Positions 1-12,400 are shown, counted from the first letter of the stretch. The stretch: DNA of 64,000 bases from Carallia brachiata (GCA_021464245.1 JADCRB010000043.1:5264794-5328793), one strand, 5' to 3'. Translations and numbers: made by a program. The notes: generated from the sequence alone by a model not told the origin.

Positions 1-94
1 AATGTCTGGTCATACCCCTTTTTTTTTTCTTCTAAAAAACATGCCAAATTTCACTGAAAACGTACGACAAAACTCAAAAGACGTAACTACTCAC

Positions 95-524
95 CCGAAA
101 TTCTGCATCTTGTAGAACATGCTTGAATTCAGCTTCCAGCCTGCTCAAACAAGTCATGAGTGTTTCGGGGACAAACTTCCCTCCAAATTTCCCAAATTTT
201 CCGGGAATCAATTTTAAGCCATCACTGGGGACTTGGGTATCCGCCAGTGGCCTATTAACCACCAAGGTCGCGCTGGACCTTGTCGTGGCCATAGTTTTAT
301 GATCAAAAGCTAGTAGAACAAGCTATCTGGGTATTGCTAATTCTTCTTTCCAGCCTCTTGTGGAGATCGCCTGGATATAAGTTACGTAGTTGACAACCAA
401 GGAAAGTTGTTTGAACGTCACAAGACATGTTCATGTTAGGCGTTTCTGCGTGTGATGGTTCCTGGTTTTGTTGTGAAATTGCTGAACTAGAAGTGTGCAT
501 ATATATAGGGGAGGAGCTAGCCAT
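95..524 (-). pseudogene. Tryptophan synthase beta (TSB) copy 1, exon 1, frame-shifted
   Basis: First exon of a TSB-type gene; the rest lies left of the window. From ATG 524 it encodes a Ser-rich leader beginning [13 protein letters not shown], as expected for a plastid transit peptide. The mature N-terminal signature [16 protein letters not shown] follows in a second frame. Against the intact copy at 34,539-34,970 there is one extra base near 314-316, so the leader frame stops at a TGA beside the second ATG (292). From ATG 292 the mature part is open to a retained splice donor (exon end 95, then GTGAGT on the minus strand). The copy is therefore either dead or makes a shorter protein without most of the transit peptide, depending on exons I cannot see. 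Homology is certain; the pseudogene status is an inference. Confidence 0.75.
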
Positions 525-1100
525 GTGATCATGAAATTGACGGCCGCTTCTGGCACGCACATTGCAAATGAAAGTCATTGAAAAAAAAAAAAAAAACAGG
601 CTACTTGTTTCGTTAGATATTTTCAATGTCACGTGTAGTAATTAGAGCACCCACAGTCCCACGTAGACAAGAGAATCATCTTGAGTCCACTTCGAAATGT
701 GATAGTGACCCAATTAGCCAACAATAAGTGCAGGACTTATAACTGTCCCTGTTTTTTGGTTTTAAAAAAAAATCTTGGTGGTTTATTTAAGTAGTTTTAG
801 GGTGTTATAAATTATTTGATAATTGAATTAAAAAAAGAATAAATTATGAGATATTATTAATAAGATATATGTAATTATTTTGAAGTTATCTAAGTAAAGT
901 CACTCAGTATTATCATTTTTTAATAGGTTTTCAAGATTGTATAGATATGGATACAACATGAGCACGACAATATATAAATACACACATAAATCTAAATAAG
1001 TATTATTATTCAATATAAATTATAACATAAATTTTAGATTAAATTTATACTTTCTATTAAAATAAATTTCTTATATTTTTTTTGAGTATATCTAAAATTT
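525..1100. other. Upstream region of TSB copy 1
   Basis: This AT-rich DNA carries no convincing reading frame. Bases about 610-790 align by eye with 11,850-11,884 (truncated there) and with 35,040-35,225, the regions upstream of TSB copies 2 and 3. It is therefore the shared promoter or 5' leader of the duplicated gene. A T/A homopolymer near 579-596 lies just upstream of the leader ATG in copies 1 and 3. Confidence 0.6.
630..635. promoter_or_regulatory. G-box CACGTG upstream of TSB copy 1
   Basis: A palindromic CACGTG core lies 106 bp upstream of the leader ATG. It is the core bound by plant bHLH and bZIP factors. The same hexamer occurs at 11,861-11,866 upstream of TSB copy 2. At the aligned place upstream of the intact copy 3 (35,070-35,075) the sequence is CGCGCG. 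That it is functional is an inference. Confidence 0.4.
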
Positions 1101-1619
1101 AGTATTAGTACAGAAAAGCATACAAATTAAAAAACAAAAAAAGAAAAGAAAATGAAATCCTCCTTCCCTCTCTCTCTTCCAACCCATTTGAAAATTTTTA
1201 AACAAAAGGATGGCCTATCAGAGATGGCCAACAGGCCATCATCACCTTTCTTTTTTTTTTTTTTTTAATTTTAATTTTTTTTAAATGTGTCTTTGATATA
1301 TCTGAAACATATGCTTAGTGTGTCATAGACGTGTCCAAATATGTCTGATTTTTTTCTCAATTTTTTTGACGGACTTATTTTTAACATATCGGATACATGT
1401 CCGTGCCCTATCCGGCGCGAACACTTCGGCAAATTGCCATGTCCATGCTAATGACTTGGTTTTTTAGTAGGGTTATCGCTCATGCATATATAGGAAAAAG
1501 AAATTAGTAGAGGATGAGATTTTAATCCTTCACTTTCAACTTGGCCGTAATGCCCTCTAACTAATTAAGCTACAGAACTGTTACGGCAACTGTTTTTTAT
1601 TTTTTGGTTAACAATTGTC

Positions 1620-1880
1620 ACTGTCTTCTATTGTATGGAGTCCGATTGTTTGATAGCAATATCCGCAGTTGGTGAGAATCAATCTTCTGGTTTTGCTTTC
1701 TTTTTTTTTTTTTAATTATAATTTACTATCCAATGCGTAAACAGGCAATTTAACTTGGCTGCTTGTGCTTTAGCATGGTGTTTGTCATGTACGAAGAGCA
1801 ATGGCAACATATAGTATAAAGTTTTGCTACTAATTGACAATAATTTATGGTACCTTAAGTTAATACCAAAGTTATTATAT
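1620..1880 (+). pseudogene. RNase H-like (RVT_3 type) retroelement remnant, copy A
   Basis: This is a decayed counterpart of the better preserved copy at 15,900-16,178, with matching words around 1,725-1,850. In the copy-B version a short frame reads like the C-terminus of the plant RVT_3 RNase H-like domain, with NRQFNEAACALA resembling the conserved N-x-A-A-x-x-L-A helix. Here the frame is broken by indels. A third copy is inverted at about 42,900-43,070. The insertion therefore predates the segmental duplications. Confidence 0.4.
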
Positions 1881-2104
1881 AATCTATTAGATAGTATCAA
1901 AGAATTTATTTGTTTTTCTTTTATTTTCTAAATTCACTTATCTAACATACTTTATCGCTTTGACCCTATTTTAATTTTACTTAAAAAATTCTCACTAAGT
2001 ATTTTTCTACACTATAATTGTCATTTCTTCTCTCATTGATCAAGATGTAAAATTTAACTGAATAAATGAAATTTATTCTCCACTAAAAGAAAGTGCATAA
2101 CTAA

Positions 2105-2335
2105 GGCTATGTTTGGTTTCCTGTAAGCTGTAGAAAGTTAGGGAAAGAAAAAAATATATCAACTTTCTCATCTATTTAAATAACTTATTTTTTCTCAAAA
2201 AAATTTTCTCCCAAAAATTATTATTTATTTTTCTTTCTCATTATTTTTTTTTCACAACTTTCTCACTCATTTAAAAAATTTTATTTTCTTACAACTTTCT
2301 TTTTCACACTTTTCTGTCAATCTAAACGCGCTAAA
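2105..2335. mobile_element. MITE-like TC-rich interspersed repeat
   Basis: The stretch begins with a TATGTTTGG-type end and closes with TCAATCTAAACGCG, so its ends are roughly inverted. Inside are repeated words of the TTTTCTCACAACTTTCT type. Similar tracts occur at 6,680-7,045, 19,170-19,500, 40,560-41,015 and, in the other orientation, 35,231-35,627. Exact boundaries and target duplications were not resolved. Confidence 0.35.
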
Positions 2336-3719
2336 TAAAACCTTTTTCTGCTTAATTTTAGCACTTTTAAGGCGTGCCGTACATATAAGCGAGTCTCACG
2401 TCAATTAGTATCTATCAAATAGCACGTTAAAAATCATGTTAAAAGTATCTATCAAATAGTGGCGTGAGTTTCTGGCCAAAAAACGAAAAAATAGTGGGTG
2501 AGTGTGGACTCACATAAGCAATGACGATGGTCGGTTGAGAGAGAGTACTACATGATCTGCCAATAAAATCGGAACTTTACGGCTTACTCGGTTCAGTTTG
2601 GGAAAAACAAAAAGCGTTATACAGTAGCACTAGAATTTGAATGCTGATATGATACATATTGAATTTCAATTTTCAACCAATATCCTTCAACTACTTGCAT
2701 CTTTTTCTTTCTTTTTTTTTTTCTTTTCTTTTGATAAAATAAATTAAAAAATAACGATAATACCTCACAATTTTATTAACGAAGATTGTGTCCTTACACA
2801 ACATAAGGGGTTGACCCATGTTGTTGAATGATACCCAATAGTAGAATCTAGTCTCTTCAACAACTGTACAAGTCTAAACATACGTTTAGCTCCATTTGTG
2901 CATCTTTTTATATTAATACGAATTTTCATTGTACTTTGTTTAATTATAATCGTATGTAAACAACCACCCAATCACCGGGCATGCTCAATATCATTACTCA
3001 TTTGGCACCAGATCATGATATTCACAAATCTCCAAATTGCAATTATGTCTTGTCAATACTCAAGGCCGAATCCACCAAATAGAAAATTATTATGCGACAG
3101 AAACACTTATTGTATACAATTCATCACTAAGCATATATAAAAAGAGAGCCCCATTCCACGAGTCTCCCATTCACCGTGTGGACTTGTCAGCTAATGTCAT
3201 AAACTTCTTAAGAAAAATGAGTACAATAATTGATATATGAGGTAAGAATGGGTCTTAGTTTGGGTGGATGAGCCAAGGGAAAATGATTTAAGCATACCTA
3301 TTATAGTATCACACGCTTCTGGTTTGACTGTTGCTCATGTGTAGCAAACTTCCTGTGAAGAATGTGGAAAATGAGTTTTCTTTCATTTTCAAGCCACTGA
3401 CTTTTGTCATTCATGGAAGATATATTAATTCATGATAAGTATGAGAGACTGTAATATCAAATATCAAATAATGATTATAAACTTCATAACTTACTAAAAG
3501 CGAAAGTTAGAAGGGAAGCTCACCATCATTATAAATTAGGTTAGAAACTCATTATTTTACATCAAAGAGAAGCGTTTCTCGTGACACCTCAATAGTTTAG
3601 AACTTAAACTTTTATTTTAGAAGTAGTAAATTCTAATCCTAAGAATAAGATATGAAATTTATAAAATTTGAAAGATCTATTTTTATTGTAAAACCTATGA
3701 GTAATGACTCAATGGACCT

Positions 3720-3757
<38 letters not shown>

Positions 3758-5859
3758 GAGCTAGTCAAAGACAAGTCAGCTACCTTTTTCCATTAAGCAA
3801 GTAGAGCCTACAAAACAATAGTGATTTCTTATTATTGTTATTATTAATGGACAAAGTTCTAGATAGACGCTTTTAAATAGAGGCTTGACGTAAATAACAT
3901 TAAAAATCTATTGTTTTTTTTTTTGTTTGAAATTTAAGTTATTATTACAACACAATGTGGAATATGTATTACAAAATATATAACAAATAAAAGAAAATGT
4001 GCAACAAGTTACCAAAAAATGCATTGAACACCTTGTTTACATTCACATTATTGATATTAGGCGATAAAATTCAATTAAAAAAATGTAGTAATTATTTAAT
4101 TTGATTGCGTAATTTTTTATTCATTAAATATTTTTCACCATAGTAATCAGCTATCAATTTTAACTTTTAATCATCGATTGTTAATCCGAAACTATTAATC
4201 ACGGGTTGTTACATCAACTGACTCATTTACTTCAACAAACAATCTAACCGTCTTTGTTAAACCGTGAATCATACAATACAAATAACTTTTTTCTCTCTTA
4301 AATCAAATCCATCCATTCCTAAGATTTGAACTTAATACCTTTAAAATATAAATCTTAAGTTCTGACTACTAGAGTATCCTTTAAGGAAACTTTTAAACAC
4401 ATAGTTGCAGTGCTTCTTAATGAGACTGTTAAATATTATTCCTATTTTTTCATTTTAGCCTCCACTTCCAAAATTTTTTCTTGTTCAACCATGTGAGCCA
4501 GTGAGTGATGTTAAGTGAATATATGAATTGATTTTAAGTATGCGTTGAATGTGCAGTGTTGAATGTGCAGTGATAGGGTTGAAAGATATATTGAATTTAA
4601 AAAAATAAATAAATAAATCAATGGATAAATTACCTACCTTTCACATGTATCAATAAACGTGTCAATATATCAAACTCTTAGACTTTAATTAACGTGAATG
4701 AAGGAACTTAAATATATATATCTATATAATTCGCAAGACACGAAAGCGAAGCAAGTCATGCAGCAAAATATATTTCGGGGATTTCAATCCTCTTGTTCCC
4801 ATGAAAACCAAAAGAAAAAATAAACAATTCTTACAAAATGGAAAATGTATCGTATTATACACGAGAAAAAACATATGCAGAAGATAAGTATAACAATTAA
4901 CTGATTAATTTGTATAATTAGACAATTAATAGTTGTAAAAAAATAATATATTTTTTTTATCAATTTTTGTTGTAAATATTAATTATTTAGTTATATAAAT
5001 TAATCAATCGATTGTTATGAATATGTTTCATGCATATTTTTTCTTGTGTACATGTAATGAGACTTCTTGCAAAAACGGGCCGACATATGACACCGACAAA
5101 CACCCTAATTCCTTTAAAATTAGGATACCGTCATGATTATGTATTATTATTAACATATGACAGATTCATAATATGGGTCTATTACATTTTTTGAGAAATA
5201 TATTTTTAATTGTGTGTTATATTTCAAACAAAAAAATAAATAAAGCTTAAATTTTGAATATTATTTTTTTAAAAAAATTAAACATTTTTTATCCTACTTA
5301 AGTAAACAAAAAAAAATGTAATAATAATTTAATTTGATTGTGTAATTTTCCAGTCATTAATTATTTTACAAACAATCTAACCGTCTTTTTTTCTTAATTA
5401 ATTGAGTTCAGAGTTTATTAGAAGAAACAAAAATATTACAAGAACTAGATAATGAATGACCAAAGAAGAAAATCAAAGCTACGTAATGAAATAAAAATAA
5501 AATCGTCGAGTAGTTGTTTGTTTTGTTAAGTTATTCACACTAAAATTAAAATTTCTGTTAAAATTATTTGAGGGTGGAAGAAGAATAATGATGGATAAAA
5601 AAGAGGACAACCCAATACATAAAACTCTCGTATATTCTGTGAAATTTGAAGAATGGTCGAGGTAGGTATAACATATTCCTATCAAGACAGAATGTTTTAG
5701 CATGCACTAAATAATGATGACTAGCATGAGAAATGAGAAATACATGACAAAATATTTAACCTTAAAAATTGCGGGTTCGAAATATATTAAAATTAAATAG
5801 TAAAATTAACTTTACAACTTACTATATAATGTGAGGTATGTTATAATTATTTAGATTTT

Positions 5860-6680
5860 TTGCGTTTCTCTTAGATATAGAATTGTAATACCACATAGTA
5901 GAACTATAGTACACAATTCCCACTTTCTATTTTTTTTCCAAGAAAAAAAAAAAGCCTCCACTCACCAAAGTTGTTTCTTGTTCAAGCATGCTGTTTGTTG
6001 GACTATGTGGATTGAGTTTAGTTAACAATGTGTGGTGCTTGATCCTGGCAGAATTGAGTGTTGGAGAATTGATACTTGTTTTTCATGCGAGTCAAATTGC
6101 AAAACGTGAAACTTCACAAGCCTTTGTAACTTGACAGCCTTGATTGTTTGATTGTTGATTCCTTTGGAATACTGTCTCTGTTGCTTCGTTGCCGCCTACG
6201 TGTTTGATGGACTTGGACAGCGACTTGTTGATCGCAATTTCACAAGACACGGAAGTGAAGCAAGTACGTGTCTCCTCATCCACCACAATTTATTTCCAAT
6301 ATCAAAAAAATTTTGTGAGTACGTAGTCTTAAGAAAATATGTTAGGTACACCGTAATTTAATTAATTATATAATAAAAGATATATTAAATTTTAAAAAAT
6401 AAATTATTAAATATCATTACATTAATTATATATTTTATGTACATTTTATTAAATATATTCATATAATTTTAATCAAAATTTTAATTCTTTTTTTTCCGAT
6501 GAAAGCCAAAAGAAAATGGACCCATTAGCGCCCCTACATGGGGTTGTTAAAATTGCCCGTGCAATTATAAAAGAAGAGAGAGGGTGGGGGGTGGGCCGTG
6601 TCTCGACTTTTATCTAAAGAGTAAACAAACACTTCTTGTAAAAGCGGGCGGACAAGTGTCACTCACTCACGTAAACATTC
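5860..6680 (+). repeat. Duplicated block R, copy 1
   Basis: The core at about 5,990-6,340 includes TGTTGGAGAATTGATAC and GTGTTTGATGGACTTGGAC. It matches 27,110-27,380 and 44,860-45,200 in the same orientation, and 35,960-36,060 inverted. The following sequence (about 6,500-6,660, with AAGCGGGCGGACAA) is also shared with 27,640-27,670 and 45,370-45,410. No reading frame is conserved among the copies, so I treat it as non-coding; its origin is unknown. Confidence 0.65.
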
Positions 6681-7346
6681 TAATGGTTTGTTTGTTTTAG
6701 GTAGAAAATAGTTAGAAAAGAATTTAGTTTGAAAATTTTATTATTTATAATTGCAAAATTTTTTCATAATTTTTTATAAATTTTTCATTAATTTAAATAA
6801 TATTATTTTCTCATAATTTTTTCTTTCACAAATTATTATATATTTTTTTCTCATTATTTTCTTTTTCACAACTTTCTTATCAATCCACAAAACTAAATTT
6901 TCTCACAACTTTTTATCCACAAATTACTATTCATTTTTCTTTCTAATCATTTTCTTTCTCACAACTTTTTAATTAACCCAAACAATTAAATTTTCTCATA
7001 ATTTTTTTTTCACAACTTTCTAACAATTTAAACACACTATAATGCTCTTCTTAAGGTTTTTTTTATAGATGTAAATTAAGTGAGATTAAATTGAAGATAA
7101 TTGAATTTTAAAAATAAATACAGATAAATTGTTATGTATTGTTAGATAGATTGCGTGTTTACCTGTATTTTTTTAACTTATTTTTTAACTTACACTTATG
7201 TTATGGTGCTCTTCTTTTAAAATTAGGATATAAACATGAGAATATTATATTCATACGATACAAGGATTTATCATAAGGGTCTATTATTTTATTAAGAAAT
7301 ATAATTGTCAACGTGTTTTGTTTATTATTATAAAGAAAAAAAGGAT
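6680..7346. other. MITE-like TC-rich repeat and AT-rich spacer
   Basis: Bases about 6,680-7,045 hold another copy of the repeat with a TTTGTTTG-type left end and an AATTTAAACACAC right end. The remainder to the LTR at 7,347 is AT-rich and shared with the R blocks near 27,700-27,910 and 45,430-45,690. No gene is seen. Confidence 0.4.
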
Positions 7347-8138
7347 TGACAGCCACCAACCTTGAAGTCAAGATTGGCAGCTGCCGCCAATCTTGAATTC
7401 AAGATTGATGGCGCAAATCACAGCCACCAACCCAAAGGGTTGGTGGCACAGTCCTCTCTGGAGGGTCTATAAAAAAGCCCTCCAGCCTCAGTTCAAGGAT
7501 AGATTCAGCAAATGTATAAATAGAAAAATACAGAGAATTTGAGAGAAAAAGAAAATTTTGAAAATCTCTTAAGAAAATTTCTCCTTTTCCTATATGTTTT
7601 TACTCTGCAGTATACTCTCCTAACTCCTTTTTGATAGATATTTTAGGGGTAAACCTCAAAAAATTTGCTGTTTCCATTTCTAAAATTATTTTTGGATTTA
7701 TATTTTCTGATCGCTCTAAATCTGAATTTTTTAGAATATAGATTTGAAAATATCAAACTATTGCAAATCCGGCTGGGATCAAACCTCATAAAACCCTCAG
7801 CAAAATCCAGACAGCTCATCTGAGAACAAGTCCCTTTGACCCTCGGTGAAATTTAATTATATCGGCTCAAATAAGGTCTCTGCGGTTTTTAACCGCAGTC
7901 TAAACGTCTAAATCAGATCCAGTTTCAGTCTACCCAGTTCAAAATAAAGCTGTGAAAATTATTTCTGTCAAGATTAAGCTCGTGCAGCCCTTGACGGAGT
8001 CAAAAAAAAAGGAACATTAATCGGAGGATCTACGGAAATCGACCCCACGTAAATTTTCTTTTATTTTTAATTTTTTATTGTGATTTATTTTTATATTTTT
8101 GAGTCTAATTGTTTTAGCCTCGAAATTTACCCGTTACA
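7347..8138 (+). repeat. 5' LTR of element 1
   Basis: It starts TGACAG and ends GTTACA (TG...CA), followed a few bases later by the primer binding site. A TATA box at about 7,468 (TATAAAAAA) sits in CTCC-rich DNA as an LTR promoter. The start is inferred from the TG and cannot be tested against a 3' LTR, because that end is missing. Confidence 0.6.
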
Positions 8139-8144
8139 AATTTT

Positions 8145-8160
8145 TGGCACGGTCGGTGGG
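8145..8160 (+). other. Primer binding site of element 1
   Basis: TGGCACGGTCGGTGGG follows the LTR. It is nearly identical to the site at 21,749 of element 2 (TGGCACGCTCGGTGGG) and is a common tRNA-primer motif of plant Gypsy elements. The A-rich stretch at 8,190-8,400 that follows holds no credible gene. Confidence 0.6.
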
Positions 8161-8670
8161 ACCTTTTTACTTCCCATCTCTTGTTCCTTAAAAAAATTAA
8201 AAAAAAGGTAAAAAGAAACAGCAGAGAAAAGAAAAAAAAGAAAAAAAAAGAGCCGAGAAAAGAGAAAAAGAAAGAAAAAAAAAGAAAAAAAGAAAAAGGA
8301 AAAAAAAAAAAGAAAAAGACAAAATAGAGAAAGAGACGAAAAAGGTAAAAAAGTAAAAAAAAGTAAAAAAAAGGTAAAAAAAAGTGAAAAAAAAAATTTT
8401 TATACGTATTCAGCACATCAAATAACACCAAAGAGAAGTACAACTACCGGTATCAACAAAAAGACAACGACTCCACTGCCTGCATCAATTACCCTACCTA
8501 AGTACGCAGGACCAGAAACCCGCGGACGGACACAATATCTTGCCGTCCAAACCTGACAAAATATCGAAACAGAGAATCCACAGCTTGCACAGCAACAGGA
8601 TCTCTCACCTGACTCTCATGCCGCATAGAGGAGTCGATCACCCACCCCGATCGAAGTCGGGGGCAACGCG

Positions 8671-9704
8671 ATGAAGCCTGCTCAACAGAATCTAATTCAT
8701 TCTGTAGAGATCCACACAGAGGAATCAGAAGAGTTCTCTCCCCCAGTCTTTCGTGGAGCCTCATCTGTTGCCGTCATGATAACCAATACAACCAGTACAG
8801 AAGAAAGAATTTCAGAATTGGAGAACAAGATTTTGCAACTGATCAGAGTCGTAGAGGAAAGGGATCAATAGATCGCTGCTCTCAAAGGAAAGGCCTCGAT
8901 CCAAATTGATCCCGAAATCCGCCAGGAGCAATTATATCCACCCGGTTTCACTCCAGAAGCCACACTAGCCGACGTCTTCACTGCAGAAAAGCGACCAGAT
9001 AGTTCTACACAGCTGCCACCCTCAAATTTTGTAGCTTCGCTATCTGTTCAATAATTGCAGGAAATGATAGCTAATACGATCCGCTTGCAACAAGCTACAT
9101 CCTTCCAAGGATCACAGATGTACGTCAAACCGTACACCAGACGGATCAAAAGTCTCAACATGCCCTTGGGCTACCAGCCGCCCAAATTTCAACAATTCGA
9201 CAGACGAGGCGATCCCAAACAGCTCATCGCCCACTTCATTGAAGTCTGCAACAACGCAAGGAGTTACGGAGATCTCTTGGTGAAGCAATTCATTCGTTCA
9301 CTCAGGGAGACCGCTTTCACCTGGTTCATAAATCTTGAACCAGAATCGATCGACAGTTGGGAACAGCTACAACGAGAGTTCCTCAACAGATTTTTCAGCA
9401 CTCGAAGGACGGTAAGTATGATGGAGCTTACCAGCACCAAACAAAGGAAAGGAGAGCCCGTTGTCGAATACATCAACAGATGGCGTGCCCTCAGCTTGGA
9501 CTGCAAAGATCGCTGACGGAGACTTCTGCCGTGGAGATGTGCATCCAGGGAATGCATTGGGAGCTGTTATACATCCTGCAGGGCATCAAACCCCGAACCT
9601 TCGAAGAACTGGCGACCCGCGCACATGATATGGAGATAAGCATCCAGACTTCCGGAGGCACGGTTCCCATCCAGTTGGACCAGCAAGGGGGCAGAAGGGA
9701 TTAA
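8671..9704 (+). pseudogene. Gag of element 1, interrupted
   Basis: The N-terminal part is a predicted coiled coil (heptad-like SELENKILQLIRVVEERDQ) ending in a TAG near 8,869. A second in-frame stop (TAA) lies just before 9,055. The central retrotransposon gag domain (9,055-9,516) has the W-F-I-N-L-E-P and F-L-N-R-F-F motifs of PF03732-type Gag. A frameshift at about 9,515 moves the rest (CIQGMHWELLYILQG) to another frame. Element 2 keeps the central domain uninterrupted, so these breaks are lineage-specific decay. The protein would have formed the particle; it cannot be made whole here. Confidence 0.8.
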
Positions 9705-11631
9705 GAAACCCAACAGTCCGGAAAAGGAAAAAAGTGATGACTGTTGAAGCCGCACCAGTAAAAGTGGGAGCAAAGCTAAGGTAAATCCTCCGACCCAAAT
9801 AACTCAGCCAAAAAACAGGAAAGGGGAAGGTGACATTGCGAGAGTTGGAGCAGAAGCAGTATCCATTCCCCGACTCAGACGTCCCGACATTCTTGACAAC
9901 TCTTGGAGGCAAAGCTGATCGAACTCCCAGAGTGCAAGCGGCCGAATGAAAAAGATCGAGTCAGCGATCCAAAATTCTGCAAATATCACCGGATAGTAAG
10001 TCATCCAACCGAGAAGTGTTTCGTCCTGAAGGAGCTAATCATGAAGCTCAAGAGCCAGAATAAAATCATTCTGGACCAGGAAGGCATAACCTCTAAACCA
10101 GACCACCATCACTTCAAAACCATCAGAAGAGGTGACACACCGTAAGGAGGAGCCGCTCGACAACAAAAAGTCGACAACAGAGAAGGTATATGAAGCTCTC
10201 CAAACCCTTCTGCTAACCCTCAGCTGTTTACAGCTTTGCAATCAACAGAAGTGTGGCAAAATCAAGTCAGCAGCACTCTCCATACCTCAGCTGAACCTCT
10301 GCCATCAAGTAATTCCAACTCGACGGAGCATCAGACGGCCCAAAATCACGTCGGATGTTACTCTGCTATCTCATTTTCAGATGAGGATCTCCTGCTGGGG
10401 TCCAAACCCCACAATCGGCCGCTGTATGTATCAGGCTATGTGAGAGAACAGAAGGTCCGACGTATTCTGATCGACGATGGCTCAGCAGTCAATATTATCC
10501 CAAAATCCACCATAAAGGAGCGGCATTGGCATTGATGAATTATCAGACAGCCGCTTGATGATTCATGGCTTTAATCAAGGAGGACAGAAAACAATTGGGA
10601 TGATTCGCTTGGAGCTAACTATCTAATCTCACTTCTAGCACTCTATTTCATGTGATCGATGCACGTACCACATATAAGATGTTGCTAGGACGACCGTGGA
10701 TTCATGGAAATGGAGTTGTGCTCTCAAGTCTGCATCAGTGCTTTAAGTATACAATGGGGCGTTCAAAAGGTCAATGCTGATTTAAAGCCGTTCGATGATG
10801 CTGAATCACATTTGGCGGATGCAGTCTTTACACCGACACAGACAATCCGGAGATCATTCCATCAAAAGCTACTTGGACTGGGGGCATCCACAAAAAGGGA
10901 AAAGCTGTCGAAGAACCTGCCAATGCTCAACCTCAGACTCCGACAAATGAAAAGCTGCCACAGCCTGCTGAACTTCGTCCGAAGGATGTTGCATCTTCAA
11001 GCTCCACTCCAGTCCTACGCTATGTGCCGAAGTCACGACGCCAGAAGGTCAACCCCCTTTCTCTTATTGTATTGATCCTAAACAGGAGCAAGGACATAGC
11101 CAACCCAAGACAAAAGAACTGCACAACCTGAAGGGACTTACACTTGCCGATACCAAAGATTGAGTCGGTTTTGTCCTCAAAACCATTAAAAGGCTTCGTC
11201 AAACCACACACGGGGGCAGTCGAAGGCGGCTCACTTCCAGAAAGAAGAACACATGAAGGATTTGATCCTAATGCATACAAGCTTTTGGCAAGGCGGGCTA
11301 TGACTTCTCAAACCCGAGCACAATGGGTACGCTGCCGTCCACACATGGCGCTGCTTCTCAAACATCACAGTCCCGACCTGGCTTAGGCTATCAGGAGAAG
11401 TCACCTGTGCGGATCACGCTAAAGAGCCGAAGCCGAGCAGCTGATGCACGTGCCATCACCACCACCACCAAACAAGACAGGCTTATCCAGTCAAACAAAG
11501 AATGTGAAGTCAGAGACTCTACATTTTATTTCACAATTAGCGAGGAGGTTGAGTCCGATCCATCATACAGTGAAGTAAAGGAGGCTCCCGGAACTTGAAG
11601 ATGGTGGCCAAGCAACTGTTGATGAACTCAA
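9705..11631 (+). pseudogene. Zinc-finger region and aspartic protease of element 1, degraded
   Basis: Near 9,960-10,050 a frame contains FCKYHRIVSHPTEKCFVLKE, a C-x2-H-x4-H-x4-C arrangement. At about 10,390-10,530 a frame gives the protease core RRILIDDGSAVNIIPKST, with the D-x-G-[S/T]-like catalytic triad as D-D-G-S-A. Downstream (about 10,680-10,760) LLGRPWIHG marks the protease C-terminus. Several frameshifts separate these parts. The linker ends at TVDELKEVN, next to where RT should begin. Confidence 0.7.
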
Positions 11632-11635
11632 GGAG

Positions 11636-11884
11636 GTCAACCAAGGAAACTTTTTTCAACTTCACAAGACATGTTCTCGTTAGGCGTGTGTGCGTGTGAT
11701 GGGTCTTGGTTTTGTTGTGAAATTGCTGACCTATAAGTGTGCATATATATAGGGGAGGAGCTAGCCATGATCATGAAATTGACATGCTTCTTCTGAGAAA
11801 CAAATTGCAAATGAAAATCATTAAAAAAGAGACAACTTGGTTCTTAAAAGTTTTTAATGTCACGTGTAGTAATTAGAGCACCAG
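11636..11884 (-). pseudogene. TSB copy 2, leader fragment
   Basis: This is a roughly 250-bp piece of the TSB 5' region. From ATG 11,768 it encodes about 43 codons of the Ser-rich leader ([14 protein letters not shown] then [15 protein letters not shown]), aligned with the other two copies. It stops where the sequence enters element 1, at a CAACC microhomology. Upstream it includes the G-box (11,861-11,866) and ends at the Copia boundary (about 11,885). No exon body remains, so it is dead. Confidence 0.8.
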
Positions 11885-12400
11885 CGTATACCCTGTTAAA
11901 AGATTGGGTTTGATTGATGAGGGTAGTTTGGAGAAGAAATAGGAGATGAAACGGATTGGGTGGATGGTGACTTGGTAGAAGTTAGAGAAGGGATAGGAAT
12001 GGGAGATAGAGGAGGAGGAGGGAAAGTGGTTAAGGGATGAGATGAGGAAACTTACCTGAGTCAGAGTCCTTGTGAGAATGAACCGTTGTTCTTAGTTGCA
12101 ACCATGAATTGGGTGGAGCCACTTCCTTTGATGAATGTAGCCGTGTCATATGAGAGGTAAAGGAAAAGTCGACTCATCAAATTTGGCATATTTTGCAATA
12201 TAGATCTGGTTGGTAGGAACGTCTAAGCATAGATGACCAATGTGATTAGGAGATTGTCCCAAACAGACACTATTTACTGCAAAATTGGAATTTATGATCA
12301 TTATAAGGTCTTAATAATGGATAAATAGCACAACCAAAGATCTTGAACTTGGTGTAATCAGGTTGCTTATGAAATAATAATTCAAACGGACATTGATGCT

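Larger units (their letters stand above)
1100..5860 (+). repeat. Duplicated block, copy A (order X, Y, W, Z)
   Basis: Non-coding, AT-rich segmental duplication. Landmarks: X near 1,140-1,500 (TC-rich tract then GGATGGCCTATC), Y near 2,900-3,240, W near 3,240-3,480, Z near 3,500-5,760. The whole order recurs inverted at 39,390-43,560. X and Y recur in the same orientation at 14,750-19,170, while Z and W recur flipped at about 19,600-20,696 and 26,902-27,110. Short reading frames inside are shadows of AT-rich DNA. The block includes a (TA)n tract at about 3,726-3,752. Confidence 0.7.
7347..11635 (+). mobile_element. Gypsy-type LTR retrotransposon, element 1, 3'-truncated
   Basis: Order: 5' LTR, primer binding site, A-rich leader, gag with a coiled coil, zinc-finger-like region and aspartic protease. 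The element ends abruptly in the protease-RT linker, just after the frame reading TVDELKEVN, where it joins a TSB fragment at about 11,632-11,636. RT, RNase H, integrase, PPT and 3' LTR are absent. Gag and protease are broken by several frameshifts and stops. Gag is very similar to element 2 (20,702-26,901), but the LTRs match only over about the last 170 bp. The FCKYHR...HPTEKC finger and the D-D-G-S-A protease motif suit the Tat/Ogre-like side of plant Gypsy. Confidence 0.85.

Noticed and set aside
8114..8443. 109-codon Phe/Leu-rich frame on the minus strand
   Set aside because: It is the translation of an A/G-rich leader of element 1; composition is homopolymeric and no start context or family fits.
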